Assembly: GCF_000787835.1 (NCBI RefSeq)
Contig: NZ_BBPP01000010.1
Coordinates: forward strand, 143,027 to 191,645
DNA: 48,619 nt
Reading direction: 5' to 3'
From: Streptacidiphilus melanogenes
Lineage (GTDB): Bacteria > Actinomycetota > Actinomycetes > Streptomycetales > Streptomycetaceae
Positions 33,897 to 42,082 of the stretch are shown here, piece by piece (within the stretch, counting starts at the first letter, position 1; each line of letters starts with the position of its first letter). Under the pieces are notes generated by a model. It did not search any database. It saw nothing but the letters and a program-made list of their open reading frames with translations, and was not told the origin of the DNA. Both the position numbers and the translations under genes were made by a program.

Positions 33897-35209
33897 GCAC
33901 TGACTCCTCCGGGGTCATGGACGTCGACCGGCTGCTGGAGCTCGACCGCGCCCACGTCTGGCACCCCTACGGAGCCATGCCGGGCGCGGCCGAGCCCTAC
34001 CCCGTCTCCTCCGCGAGCGGGGTCCGGCTGCGGCTGGCCCGCCCCGTGGAAGGGCGGGAGGAGCTGATCGACGGCATGTCCTCGTGGTGGTCAGCGATCC
34101 ACGGCTACGGGCATCCCGTCCTCGACGAGGCGGTCCGCGCCCAGCTCGGGCGAATGAGCCACGTCATGTTCGGCGGGCTCACCCACGAACCCGCCGTCCG
34201 GCTGGCGGCCAGGCTGGTCGAGCTGACGCCGGAGCCGCTGCAACACGTCTTCCTCGCGGACTCGGGCTCGGTCTCGGTCGAGGTCGCGGCCAAGATGTGC
34301 CTGCAGTACTGGCGTTCGCAGGGCCGCCCGGAGAAGCACCGGCTGCTGACCTGGCGCGGCGGCTACCACGGCGACACCTTCCAGCCCATGTCCGTGTGCG
34401 ATCCCGAGGGCGGGATGCACCAGCTGTGGACCGGGGTGCTGCCGCGTCAGATCTTCGCCGACGCGCCGCCGGACGGCTTCGACGCCGCTCCGGACCCGGC
34501 CTACGTCGCGCATCTGGAGGAGCTGCTGGCCCGCCACGCGGCGGAGGCGGCGGCCGTGATCGTCGAGCCGGTCGTCCAGGGCGCCGGCGGCATGCGCTTC
34601 CACTCCCCCGCGTACCTGCGCGTGCTGCGGGAGCTGTGCGACGCACACGACGTGCTGCTGGTCTTCGACGAGATCGCCACCGGCTTCGGCCGTACCGGCG
34701 CGCTCTTCGCCGCGGACCACGCGGGCGTCTCGCCCGACGTCATGTGCGTCGGCAAGGCCCTGACGGGCGGTTACCTGACGCTGGCCGCCGCGCTGTGCAC
34801 CACCCGGGTGGCCGAGGGCATCAGCCGGGGCGAGGTCCCGGTGCTGGCGCACGGCCCGACGTTCATGGGCAACCCGCTGGCGACGGCGGTCGCCAACGCC
34901 TCGATCGACCTGCTGCTGGGCCAGGACTGGCAGCAGGAGGTCAAGCGGATCGGCGCGGGGCTCGACGCGGGCCTGGCCGCGGCGCGCGATCTCCCCGGCG
35001 TGCGGGACGTGCGCGTGCTGGGCGCTATCGGCGTCGTCCAGCTCGACCACGACGTCGACATGCGCGCGGCGACGGCGGCGGCCGCCCGGGAGGGCATCTG
35101 GCTGCGGCCGTTCCGCGACCTCGTCTACACCATGCCGCCGTACGTTACCTCGGACGCCGACCTCGCGACCCTGTGCGCAGGCGTCCGCGCGGCGGCGGCC
35201 GCGGGCTGA
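33893..35209 (+). CDS. bioA: Adenosylmethionine-8-amino-7-oxononanoate aminotransferase
   Basis: This 438-aa class III aminotransferase makes 7,8-diaminopelargonate, the third step of biotin synthesis. HVWHPYGAM opens the protein. [15 protein letters not shown] is diagnostic of BioA, with the PLP Lys288 in [15 protein letters not shown] and the Asp in [13 protein letters not shown]. The GTG start overlaps the bioB stop by 4 nt, so the two proteins are translationally coupled. A perfect hairpin follows before bioD. Confidence 0.95.
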   Translation: MSTDSSGVMDVDRLLELDRAHVWHPYGAMPGAAEPYPVSSASGVRLRLARPVEGREELIDGMSSWWSAIHGYGHPVLDEAVRAQLGRMSHVMFGGLTHEPAVRLAARLVELTPEPLQHVFLADSGSVSVEVAAKMCLQYWRSQGRPEKHRLLTWRGGYHGDTFQPMSVCDPEGGMHQLWTGVLPRQIFADAPPDGFDAAPDPAYVAHLEELLARHAAEAAAVIVEPVVQGAGGMRFHSPAYLRVLRELCDAHDVLLVFDEIATGFGRTGALFAADHAGVSPDVMCVGKALTGGYLTLAAALCTTRVAEGISRGEVPVLAHGPTFMGNPLATAVANASIDLLLGQDWQQEVKRIGAGLDAGLAAARDLPGVRDVRVLGAIGVVQLDHDVDMRAATAAAAREGIWLRPFRDLVYTMPPYVTSDADLATLCAGVRAAAAAG

Positions 35210-35274
35210 GCCCCGCGGGCACGGCGCGGTTCTTCGCCGCGCGGTTCGCCGCGATTCGACGGTTCCCTCGCGCT

Positions 35275-35305
35275 CGGACCCGGCCCGCAGCGCGGGCCGG
35301 GTCCG
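35275..35305 (+). terminator. Perfect 14-bp hairpin between bioA and bioD
   Basis: CGGACCCGGCCCGC (35275-35288) pairs fully with GCGGGCCGGGTCCG (35292-35305) around a 3-nt loop. It is 65 nt after bioA and 94 nt before bioD. It is strong enough to stop or reduce transcription into bioD; no U-run follows. If it terminates, bioD needs its own promoter. Confidence 0.7.
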
Positions 35306-35398
35306 GCGACCGCATGCTGCAGCACTGTCGGGCACCGGCCGGGCCGTGTCCCCACCGGTTTCCACCCCACCACCCCAACGAGGAAGCGACCCCGCACC

Positions 35399-36112
35399 GT
35401 GAGCACCATCCTTCTCGTGACCGGCACCAACACGGAGATCGGCAAGACCGTCACCACGGCGGCGGTCGCGGCGCTGGCCGCCGCCGACGGGCGGAAGGTC
35501 GCCGTGATGAAGCCCGCGCAGACCGGCATGGCCCCCGGCGAGCCCGGTGACCTGGAGGAGGTGCGACGGCTGGCGGGCGAGCTGACGTTCAGCGAGCTCG
35601 CCCGCTACCCGGAGCCGCTGGCTCCGGGCACGGCGGCGGCACGGGCCGGGATGCGCACCCTCACCCCGGCGGATATCGCCGCCGAGGCGGCGCGGCTGGC
35701 CGAGACGCACGACCTGGTCCTCGTCGAGGGCGCAGGCGGCCTGCTCGTCCGCTTCGACGCGCAGGGCTCGTCGCTGGCGGACGTGCCGGCGGAGCTGGCC
35801 GCGCTGGGCCACACGGCGGAGGCGCTGGTCGTGGTGACCGCCGGGCTCGGCACGCTGAACCTCACCGAGCTCACCGCGGAGGCGCTCCGCGCCCGTGGCA
35901 TCCCGCTGCACGGCATCGTCATCGGCGGCTGGCCCTCCGAGCCGGACCTCGCCATGCGCTGCAACCTCGCCGACCTCCCGCTGGTCGCGGACGCCCCGCT
36001 GCTGGGCGCGCTCCCCACCGCCTGCGCGGGCCCCGAGGTCACGGCCGCCGCCTTCCTCCCGATCGCCCGCGCCTCCCTCGCCCCCGCCCTCGGCGGCACC
36101 TGGGCCCCGTAA
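35399..36112 (+). CDS. bioD: Dethiobiotin synthetase
   Basis: This 237-aa ATP-dependent carboxylase closes the ureido ring of dethiobiotin. The P-loop is [15 protein letters not shown] (9-23), followed by KPAQTG with the catalytic Lys and [11 protein letters not shown]. The GTG start is preceded by GAGGAAG at a long distance. It lies 189 bp after bioA with a strong hairpin in between, while the order bioB-bioA-bioD is otherwise that of a standard actinomycete cluster. Confidence 0.95.
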   Translation: MSTILLVTGTNTEIGKTVTTAAVAALAAADGRKVAVMKPAQTGMAPGEPGDLEEVRRLAGELTFSELARYPEPLAPGTAAARAGMRTLTPADIAAEAARLAETHDLVLVEGAGGLLVRFDAQGSSLADVPAELAALGHTAEALVVVTAGLGTLNLTELTAEALRARGIPLHGIVIGGWPSEPDLAMRCNLADLPLVADAPLLGALPTACAGPEVTAAAFLPIARASLAPALGGTWAP

Positions 36113-36167
36113 GGGGGCCCGTCCAGGGCGCGAGGAACTGCCGATCTGCGGCTCCTCCCCCCCGGCC

Positions 36168-36187
36168 TTCGGCCGGGAGGTGCCCCC
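36168..36187 (+). repeat. Dispersed intergenic palindromic element, copy 3
   Basis: An exact copy of the 20-mer found at 8161-8180, extended upstream into CCCCGGC, so that a GGCC-TTC-GGCC hairpin core is complete. Confidence 0.7.
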
Positions 36188-36239
36188 AGCGCGGGCGCGA
36201 CCCACGGTCCGCTGCGCTCACGCGAGGAGCTGCACCGTC

Positions 36240-36345
36240 CAGGGGCGCGAGGAACTGCGCGACAAGCCACCGGCATGCGGGTGGTCATCGGCGTGCAGGG
36301 CCATCCGCACGCCGGTGGTTGCTCGCGCAGTTCCCCGCGCCCCTG
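36240..36345. repeat. 35-bp imperfect inverted repeat
   Basis: Left arm 36240-36274 begins CAGGGGCGCGAGGAACTGCG. Right arm 36311-36345 is its reverse complement with about four mismatches. A degenerate arm-like sequence also occurs at 36121-36140. The arm resembles a palindromic sequence common between genes in Streptomyces. It has MITE-like geometry, but no target-site duplication is apparent. Confidence 0.7.
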
Positions 36346-36464
36346 AGGGTCACCCCCCGAACTGCCTAAGGGTCTCTCCTCGATCGTGCGGCGGATGCCG
36401 CCCCGCAGACACGCGCCTAGGCTCGGGGTGAAGTTGTTCCACCCGCCCGGCGAGGGGGAGAGGG

Positions 36465-37244
36465 ATGGCGGCAAGCGGACAGCCCGCCGCGCGGGCGGTG
36501 GGGTTGTGCAAGGCGTACGGGAGCGGCGAGACCGCCGTCCTCGCGCTGGACCGCGTGGACGTGGAGATCGACGGCGGGCGCTTCACTGCGATCATGGGGC
36601 CGTCGGGGTCGGGGAAGTCGACGCTGATGCACTGCCTCGCGGGGCTGGACAAGCCCACCGGCGGGGAGGTGTACGTCGGCGACACGGAGCTGTCGCACCT
36701 CGGCGACAGAGCGCTGACGCGGCTGCGCCGCGACCGCATCGGGTTCGTGTTCCAGGCGTTCAACCTGCTGCCGACACTGACCGCCGAGGAGAACATCACA
36801 CTGCCGGGCGACATCGCGGGGCGCAGGACGGACGCGGCCTGGCTGCGGCAGGTCGTGGAGACGCTGAACCTGGGGGACCGGCTGCGGCACCGGCCGCACG
36901 AGCTGTCCGGCGGGCAGCAGCAGCGCGTCGCCGTCGCGCGGGCCCTCGCCGCGCGGCCGCAGCTGATCTTCGCGGACGAGCCGACGGGCAACCTCGACTC
37001 GCGTTCGGGCGCCGAGGTCCTCGGCTTCCTGCGGCGGAGCGTGGACGAGCTGGGGCAGACGGTGGTCATGGTGACCCATGACCCGAACGCGGCGTCCTTC
37101 GCCGATCTGGTCCTCTTCCTCGCGGACGGGCGGATCGTGGACCGGCTGGAGGGGCCGACGGCCGACGCCGTGCTGGAACGGATGCGCCGCTTCGACGTGC
37201 GCGGGGGCAGTCAGGTGACGCTGCCCGCACCGGACGCGGACTGA
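36465..37244 (+). CDS. ABC transporter ATP-binding protein (MacB/LolD-like)
   Basis: This 259-aa ATPase has Walker A GPSGSGKST (about 46-54), the Q-loop region FVFQAFNLLPTLTAEENI, signature LSGGQQQRVAVARAL, Walker B LIFADEPTGNLDSRSG and the switch His in VMVTHDP. The set is typical of ATPases paired with FtsX-type permeases. The start has GGGGAGA upstream. The permease begins 14 nt after its stop, so the pair forms one transporter, probably for lipoproteins, peptides or envelope stress rather than nutrient import, since no binding protein is nearby. Confidence 0.95.
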   Translation: MAASGQPAARAVGLCKAYGSGETAVLALDRVDVEIDGGRFTAIMGPSGSGKSTLMHCLAGLDKPTGGEVYVGDTELSHLGDRALTRLRRDRIGFVFQAFNLLPTLTAEENITLPGDIAGRRTDAAWLRQVVETLNLGDRLRHRPHELSGGQQQRVAVARALAARPQLIFADEPTGNLDSRSGAEVLGFLRRSVDELGQTVVMVTHDPNAASFADLVLFLADGRIVDRLEGPTADAVLERMRRFDVRGGSQVTLPAPDAD

Positions 37245-37258
37245 GGCCGGGGGCCGAC

Positions 37259-39829
37259 ATGCTCAAGGCGACGCTGCGCAGCTTCCTCGCCCACAAGGGC
37301 CGCCTCGCCCTGTCGATGCTGGCGGTGCTGCTCTCGGTGGCGTTCGTCGCCGGAACGCTGATGTTCACCGACACCATCGGCTCGACCTTCGACCGCCTCT
37401 TCCGTTCCACCTCGGCGGACGTCAGCATCACCGCCCACAACGACGTCGCCGGGCGCAACGACCAGAACTTCTCGGGGACGGTGCCGACCGTCCCGGCCTC
37501 CCTGATCCCGCAGGTCGCGCACATACCGGGCGTCGCGGCCGTCAACGGGCGCGTGTCGATGGCGGGCATCGTGCTGACGGACGCGAACAACAAGAGCATC
37601 GGCGCGATCGGCGGCGCCCCGACCATCGGGATCAACTGGAGCCCGGGGCCCAACTCGCCCGTCGATCTCACCTCCGGCACCGCCCCCTCCGGAGACGGGC
37701 AGGTGGTGGTGGACTCCGACACGGTCAGCAAGCACCACCTGGTCCTCGGGCAGCAGTTGCACGTCATCGGGGCGACGGGCGGGTTCCCGGTGCGGCTGAC
37801 CGGCATCGCGACGTTCAACACGACCAACCCCGGCGCCACCCTCGTCTTCCTGGACACCGGCACCGCGCAGCGCCGACTCCTCGGACACGAGGGCGTGTTC
37901 ACCTCCGTCGACCTGACCGCGGCGAAGGGGGTCACCAACGAGCAGCTGCGCGACCGGGTCGCGCCCGTGGTCGGCAGCGCCTACGACGTGAAGACGGCCG
38001 AGCAGACCGCGAAGGACGCGGCGCAGACCCTCGGCGCCTTCCTGTCGGTGATCAAGGACGCGCTGCTGGGATTCGCCGGGATCGCGGTGCTGGTCGGGGT
38101 CTCACTGATCCTCAACACCTTCTCGATGCTGGTCGCGCAGCGCACCCGCGAGCTCGGGCTGATGCGGGCCCTCGGCGCGAGCCGGGAGCAGGTGAACCGG
38201 TCGGTGCTGGTGGAGGCCGCGCTGCTCGGGCTGATGGGCTCGACGCTCGGGCTCTTCCTCGGCGTGGGTCTCGCCCTCGGGTTGATCAAGCTGATCGCGC
38301 GCGGCGGCATGGTGCTCAAGGGCAGCCAACTGGCCGTCCACTGGCCGACGATCGTGGCCGCCTACGCCGTCGGGATCATCGTCACCACGGTCTCGGCCTA
38401 CCTGCCCGCGCGGCGGGCGTCGCGGATCTCGCCGATGGCCGCGCTCCGTGAGGCGGACACCCCCGGTCGTGGCGCGCCGTTGCGGATCCGGGCCGTGGTG
38501 GGGCTGGTGGTGCTGGCCGTGTCGGCGGGCCTGCTGGTCGGGGCAGCGACGGACAAGGACCTCGGCCAGGCGGGCATCCTGCTCGGCGGGGGCGTCCTGC
38601 TGAGCCTGGTCGGATTGATCATCATCGGGCCGCTGCTGGCCACGCCGGTGATCCGGCTGGTCGGCGGCTGGTTCCCACGGGTCTTCGGCCCCGTCGGCAC
38701 GCTCAGCCAGCGCAACGCGCTGCGCAATCCGCGCCGCACCAGCGCCACGGCGTCCGCACTGATGATCGGGCTGGCGCTGGTCGCGTCCCTCTCGGTGGTC
38801 GGCTCCTCGATGGCGGCCTCCTTCGACGCGCAGATCGACAAGACCATCGGCGCTGACCTGATCGTGCAGAACAGCACCGGGCTGCCGTTCCCGAACGAGG
38901 TGGGCGACACCGTCCAGGCCACGCCGGGGGTGGGCCTGGCGGTCCGCGGCCAGGGCACACGCGGCGCGCTCGTCGCTGCCGACGGCACCCAGCAGAAGAC
39001 GGTCGTGGTGGGCACGAGCCCGGGCCTGGACAAAGTGGTGCGGATCGAGATGCGGAACGGCACCGTCGCCGCCGGCACCGCGCCCGGCCACGCGATGATC
39101 GGCTCCAACTACGCCGACGCGCACGGCCTCCACCTGGGCAGCCCGGTCACGATCCTCTTCCAGAGCGGCCGGGCCGGCACGTTGACGGTCGGCGGGATCG
39201 ACGTCACGGACACCAATCCGGGCGGCCTGGGTGACGAGCCGGTGGTCGCGTCCTCGACGCTGCGTCAGTACGTGCCGGGTGCGCTCGACGACATCGTCTT
39301 CGTCAACGTCGCCCCGGGCGCCGACAAGGAGCAGGTCAAGAGCGCGCTGACGACGGCGCTGGCCAAGGACCCGCAGGTGCAGGTGCGCGACCAGACGGAC
39401 TACAAGAAGCTGGTCCGGGGCCAGATCGACCTGCTGCTCAACCTGGTCTACGGGCTGCTGGCGCTGGCCATCATCATCGCGATCCTGGGGGTGGTGAACA
39501 CCCTGGCGCTGTCGGTCATCGAGCGGACGCGGGAGATCGGGCTGCTGCGCGCGATCGGGCTCGGGCGGGCCCAGTTGCGGCGGATGGTGCGGCTGGAGGC
39601 GGTCGTCATCGCGCTGTTCGGGGCGGTGCTCGGTCTCGGGCTGGGCCTCGGGTGGGGGCTGGCGGCGCAGCGGCTGCTGGCGGCGAAGGGGCTCCAGTCG
39701 CTGGCCATCCCGTGGTCGACGATCATCGCGGTGGTCATCGGCGCGGCGGTGGTGGGCCTGCTGGCGGCCCTCGGCCCGGCGCTACGCGCCTCGCGGCTCA
39801 ACGTGCTCGACGCCATCGCGCACGAGTAA
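37259..39829 (+). CDS. FtsX-type ABC transporter permease (two FtsX domains)
   Basis: This is an 856-aa permease. An N-terminal helix (about 15-38) precedes a large extracellular domain of about 220 residues. Three helices (about 265-390) follow, then a helix pair (about 415-470), a second N-terminal-type segment with GTLSQRNALRNPRRTSATASALMIG, another large extracellular domain, and three final helices (about 725-850). This duplicated MacB_PCD-FtsX layout is common in actinomycetes. The last 48 bp overlap the 3' end of an opposing small gene. Its partner ATPase is directly upstream. Transported substrate is unknown. Confidence 0.93.
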   Translation: MLKATLRSFLAHKGRLALSMLAVLLSVAFVAGTLMFTDTIGSTFDRLFRSTSADVSITAHNDVAGRNDQNFSGTVPTVPASLIPQVAHIPGVAAVNGRVSMAGIVLTDANNKSIGAIGGAPTIGINWSPGPNSPVDLTSGTAPSGDGQVVVDSDTVSKHHLVLGQQLHVIGATGGFPVRLTGIATFNTTNPGATLVFLDTGTAQRRLLGHEGVFTSVDLTAAKGVTNEQLRDRVAPVVGSAYDVKTAEQTAKDAAQTLGAFLSVIKDALLGFAGIAVLVGVSLILNTFSMLVAQRTRELGLMRALGASREQVNRSVLVEAALLGLMGSTLGLFLGVGLALGLIKLIARGGMVLKGSQLAVHWPTIVAAYAVGIIVTTVSAYLPARRASRISPMAALREADTPGRGAPLRIRAVVGLVVLAVSAGLLVGAATDKDLGQAGILLGGGVLLSLVGLIIIGPLLATPVIRLVGGWFPRVFGPVGTLSQRNALRNPRRTSATASALMIGLALVASLSVVGSSMAASFDAQIDKTIGADLIVQNSTGLPFPNEVGDTVQATPGVGLAVRGQGTRGALVAADGTQQKTVVVGTSPGLDKVVRIEMRNGTVAAGTAPGHAMIGSNYADAHGLHLGSPVTILFQSGRAGTLTVGGIDVTDTNPGGLGDEPVVASSTLRQYVPGALDDIVFVNVAPGADKEQVKSALTTALAKDPQVQVRDQTDYKKLVRGQIDLLLNLVYGLLALAIIIAILGVVNTLALSVIERTREIGLLRAIGLGRAQLRRMVRLEAVVIALFGAVLGLGLGLGWGLAAQRLLAAKGLQSLAIPWSTIIAVVIGAAVVGLLAALGPALRASRLNVLDAIAHE

Positions 39830-40117
39830 CCCGGGGGCGGGCACGGCGCTCGGCTCGGGCGGAGCGGGCGACGCGGCGGGGCCGGCCTGCGTCAGCAGGC
39901 GGGGCAGGGCGAGCGCCGACTCCCAGAGCTCCTCGGCCTCCTCCGGCTCCGGATCGACCCCGTCCAGCAACGGCTGGAACCGCTCCGCCGCGCGCCACAG
40001 CTCGTCGGACACCACGACGTCACGCTCCCGCAGCTCGGCCAGGCGCGTCAGCAGGGCGCCGCCGACGGCGCGCAGCTCGGTCAGGTCGGGGCGGGTGTGC
40101 GGAAGTTGAGCCTCCAT
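39782..40117 (-). CDS. Small hypothetical protein overlapping the permease 3' end
   Basis: This 111-aa protein has a helical N-terminal 75 residues (LTELRAVGGALLTRLAELRERDVVV... with acidic EPEEAEELWE) and a Pro/Ala-rich tail. The tail overlaps the permease gene on the other strand by 48 bp; the core does not. Codon use upstream of the overlap looks coding. No family is recognised. A shorter protein is possible if the tail is not conserved. Confidence 0.55.
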   Translation of the reverse strand: MEAQLPHTRPDLTELRAVGGALLTRLAELRERDVVVSDELWRAAERFQPLLDGVDPEPEEAEELWESALALPRLLTQAGPAASPAPPEPSAVPAPGLLVRDGVEHVEPRGA

Positions 40118-40181
40118 ACGCTCGACCGTACGCCTCGACACTGACAACCGACGCGGTGCGCGAGGGGCTGCGCCTGCGCGC

Positions 40182-40604
40182 TCAGCCCAGCGGCCGGACC
40201 CAGCGGCGCCAGTGCTCCTCGCGCTCGTATCCGGCCGCCGTCCAGGCCTGTTGGCCCGTCTCGTTGGCGACCAGCACCATGGCGTCCGCGCGGCGGCCCC
40301 CGACGGCGAGGAACCGGGCGTGGGCGGCGTCGAGCAGCGTCCGGGAGACGCCCCGCCGCCGGTGGCCGGGGTGCACCGCCAGCCGGTAGAGGCTGGCACG
40401 CCAGCCGTCCCAGCCCGCGATGACGGTGCCGACCAGCTCCCTGCCCCGCTCGGCGAGGATCAGCGCCTCGGGGTCGCGCTCGATCAGCCGGGTCACCCCG
40501 GCGACGTCGTCGCTGACGCTCGTCCCCTCGGCGGCGACCTTCCAGAAGCCGAGGACGGCGACCACGTCGCTCACCTCGGCGGTGCGTATGCGCAGTTCTT
40601 CCAC
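40182..40604 (-). CDS. GNAT-family N-acetyltransferase
   Basis: This is a compact GNAT domain of about 140 aa. ELVGTVIAGWDGWRASLYRLAVHPGHRRRGVSRTLLDAA contains the acetyl-CoA motif (HRRRGV in place of QxxGxA), and NETGQQAWTAAGYEREE is the final motif. GTG 40604 was chosen because homology starts a few residues later. A TTG at 40658 would add 18 Pro/Gly-rich residues. Neither has a good ribosome site. Ribosomal-protein or small-molecule acetylation is possible; the acceptor is unknown. Confidence 0.8.
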   Translation of the reverse strand: MEELRIRTAEVSDVVAVLGFWKVAAEGTSVSDDVAGVTRLIERDPEALILAERGRELVGTVIAGWDGWRASLYRLAVHPGHRRRGVSRTLLDAAHARFLAVGGRRADAMVLVANETGQQAWTAAGYEREEHWRRWVRPLG

Positions 40605-40708
40605 GGCGCCCAGCCAAGCAGGCGCGCGGGGCGGCCCGCCGGCCTTTCCAGCAGTCAAGACGAGCGGTGTACCGGTGGGCTCCGGAACGCTCCCCCTAGC
40701 ATGTCTGT

Positions 40709-41887
40709 GTGGCCGATACGGGAGGGGAGCAGACGCCGACGTCCGTCGGCGACCTGTTGCCGTGGGCCGTGCGCGGCGTCCGCACCGGCCGGGCGTGGGT
40801 CGTCGCCGCCGATCCTGAGGTGCTGCAGGAGCGTTGGCGTCGCCTTGCGTCCGCGGAGGCGACCGAGCGGGCCGAGCTCTTCGAGCCCACGCGCGCCCGC
40901 ACCCCCGAGTCCGCCGTCCCCGGTCTGCCGGGCCAACGGACGAGCACGCGCCGGCTCTCCCGGGAGCCCGGCGAACAGCCGCCGCTGGTGCGCGTCCGTC
41001 ACCGCCCGCTGGACCGCGCCTGGATGCTCGCCGACCAGCGGCTGCTGGACCAGGCCCGCCCCGAGCTCTGGCGGGCCGACGGCCCGCGCCAGCGCTACCT
41101 GCTGCTGCAGCCTGACGGCCGGCCGGGCCCCGCGCCGGTCACCGTCAGCGCGGAGCTGCCCGTCGACCCGGGCGTGCGGGCCCACCCGCTGCACCGACGT
41201 CCCGACGGCCGCGAGCCGAACCTCGCGCCCGGCCTGCTGCGGTTCCTGCGCCGCGCCTACGCCACCGCCGTCACCGCCGAGGACGTGCTCGCGTGGATCG
41301 CCGCCGTCTGCGCCCGCCCGGGCGCGCCGCGCGACGCCGTCCCGCTGCCGCGATCCGCCGCCACCTGGGCCGCGGGTGTCGCCCTGGGCCGCCGCGTCGT
41401 CGACCTGCACACCTTCGTCCGTCCCGGGCTGCGGCCCCCCGACGGGCGGCGGACCTTCATCCGCCACCCCGTCGACCGGCACCCGCTGGAGCTCGGCTAC
41501 GACGCCGACGAGGAGACGCTGCTGCTCGGCGAGGGCCGGCTGGCGCCGGTTCCGGCCTCGGCCTGGGCGGCGGAGCCCACGCTCCGCGAGTGGTTCGCCG
41601 ACCGCACCGCCTTCCGGAGCGCGCCCAGCGGGACGCTCGGCGCGCTAGGTCTGACGGTCTGGCCGCAGCGGGCGACGACGGAGCTGATCGAGCTGGCGAC
41701 GACGCTGGCGCTGCTGGCCGACCTGGTCCCCGCGCAGGACACGCTGGCCGCCGACGGCGGTCCCTGGTTCACCCGTGCGGACCTGTACGAAGCGGCGATC
41801 CTCCCGGTCCCGGCCACCGCCCGCCGGCCCGCCTCCGTGCTGGACCGCCTGGAGGAGGGCCCCGAGGGCCAGTACGCGCTGCTGTGA
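40709..41887 (+). CDS. Stand-alone type ISP restriction-modification C-terminal-domain-like protein
   Basis: This 392-aa protein resembles the C-terminal specificity-type region of type ISP enzymes, judged by RPLDRAWMLADQRLLDQARPELW, the ADGPRQRYLLLQP block, PNLAPGLLRFL and AEDVLAWIAAVC. That region, in full-length enzymes (LlaGI/LlaBIII), follows nuclease, helicase and methyltransferase domains. None of those is encoded here: there is no Walker A, no NPPY and no nuclease motif. GTG 40709 lies 6 nt after TAGCAT, so the mRNA is probably leaderless and the N-terminus is real, not truncated. Streptomyces proteins of this length exist and carry this annotation; their function is unknown. Confidence 0.6.
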   Translation: MADTGGEQTPTSVGDLLPWAVRGVRTGRAWVVAADPEVLQERWRRLASAEATERAELFEPTRARTPESAVPGLPGQRTSTRRLSREPGEQPPLVRVRHRPLDRAWMLADQRLLDQARPELWRADGPRQRYLLLQPDGRPGPAPVTVSAELPVDPGVRAHPLHRRPDGREPNLAPGLLRFLRRAYATAVTAEDVLAWIAAVCARPGAPRDAVPLPRSAATWAAGVALGRRVVDLHTFVRPGLRPPDGRRTFIRHPVDRHPLELGYDADEETLLLGEGRLAPVPASAWAAEPTLREWFADRTAFRSAPSGTLGALGLTVWPQRATTELIELATTLALLADLVPAQDTLAADGGPWFTRADLYEAAILPVPATARRPASVLDRLEEGPEGQYALL

Positions 41888-42082
41888 GGGCTCCGCCCGA
41901 CGACAGCGCCGAAGACACCGCCGAGGACGCCGCCGAGGACGCCGCCGAAGTGTTGCCGTTTGATACCGAAGCACCGACTGAGCTGCGGAGACGCTCGCCT
42001 GAGCGTCACCGCCCCGGCTACCATCCGCCATACGTCGACGTCTGGTGTCGACACGGACACGGGAAGCGCGGAAGGACCGAGA

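Larger units (their letters stand above)
36113..36464. other. Repeat-rich intergenic gap between bioD and the ABC transporter
   Basis: This 352-bp stretch has no gene that I can support. It holds the third copy of the CTTCGGCCGGGAGG element (36168-36187) and a 35-bp inverted repeat (36240-36345). A partial extra copy of that repeat's arm lies at 36121-36140. Confidence 0.65.
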
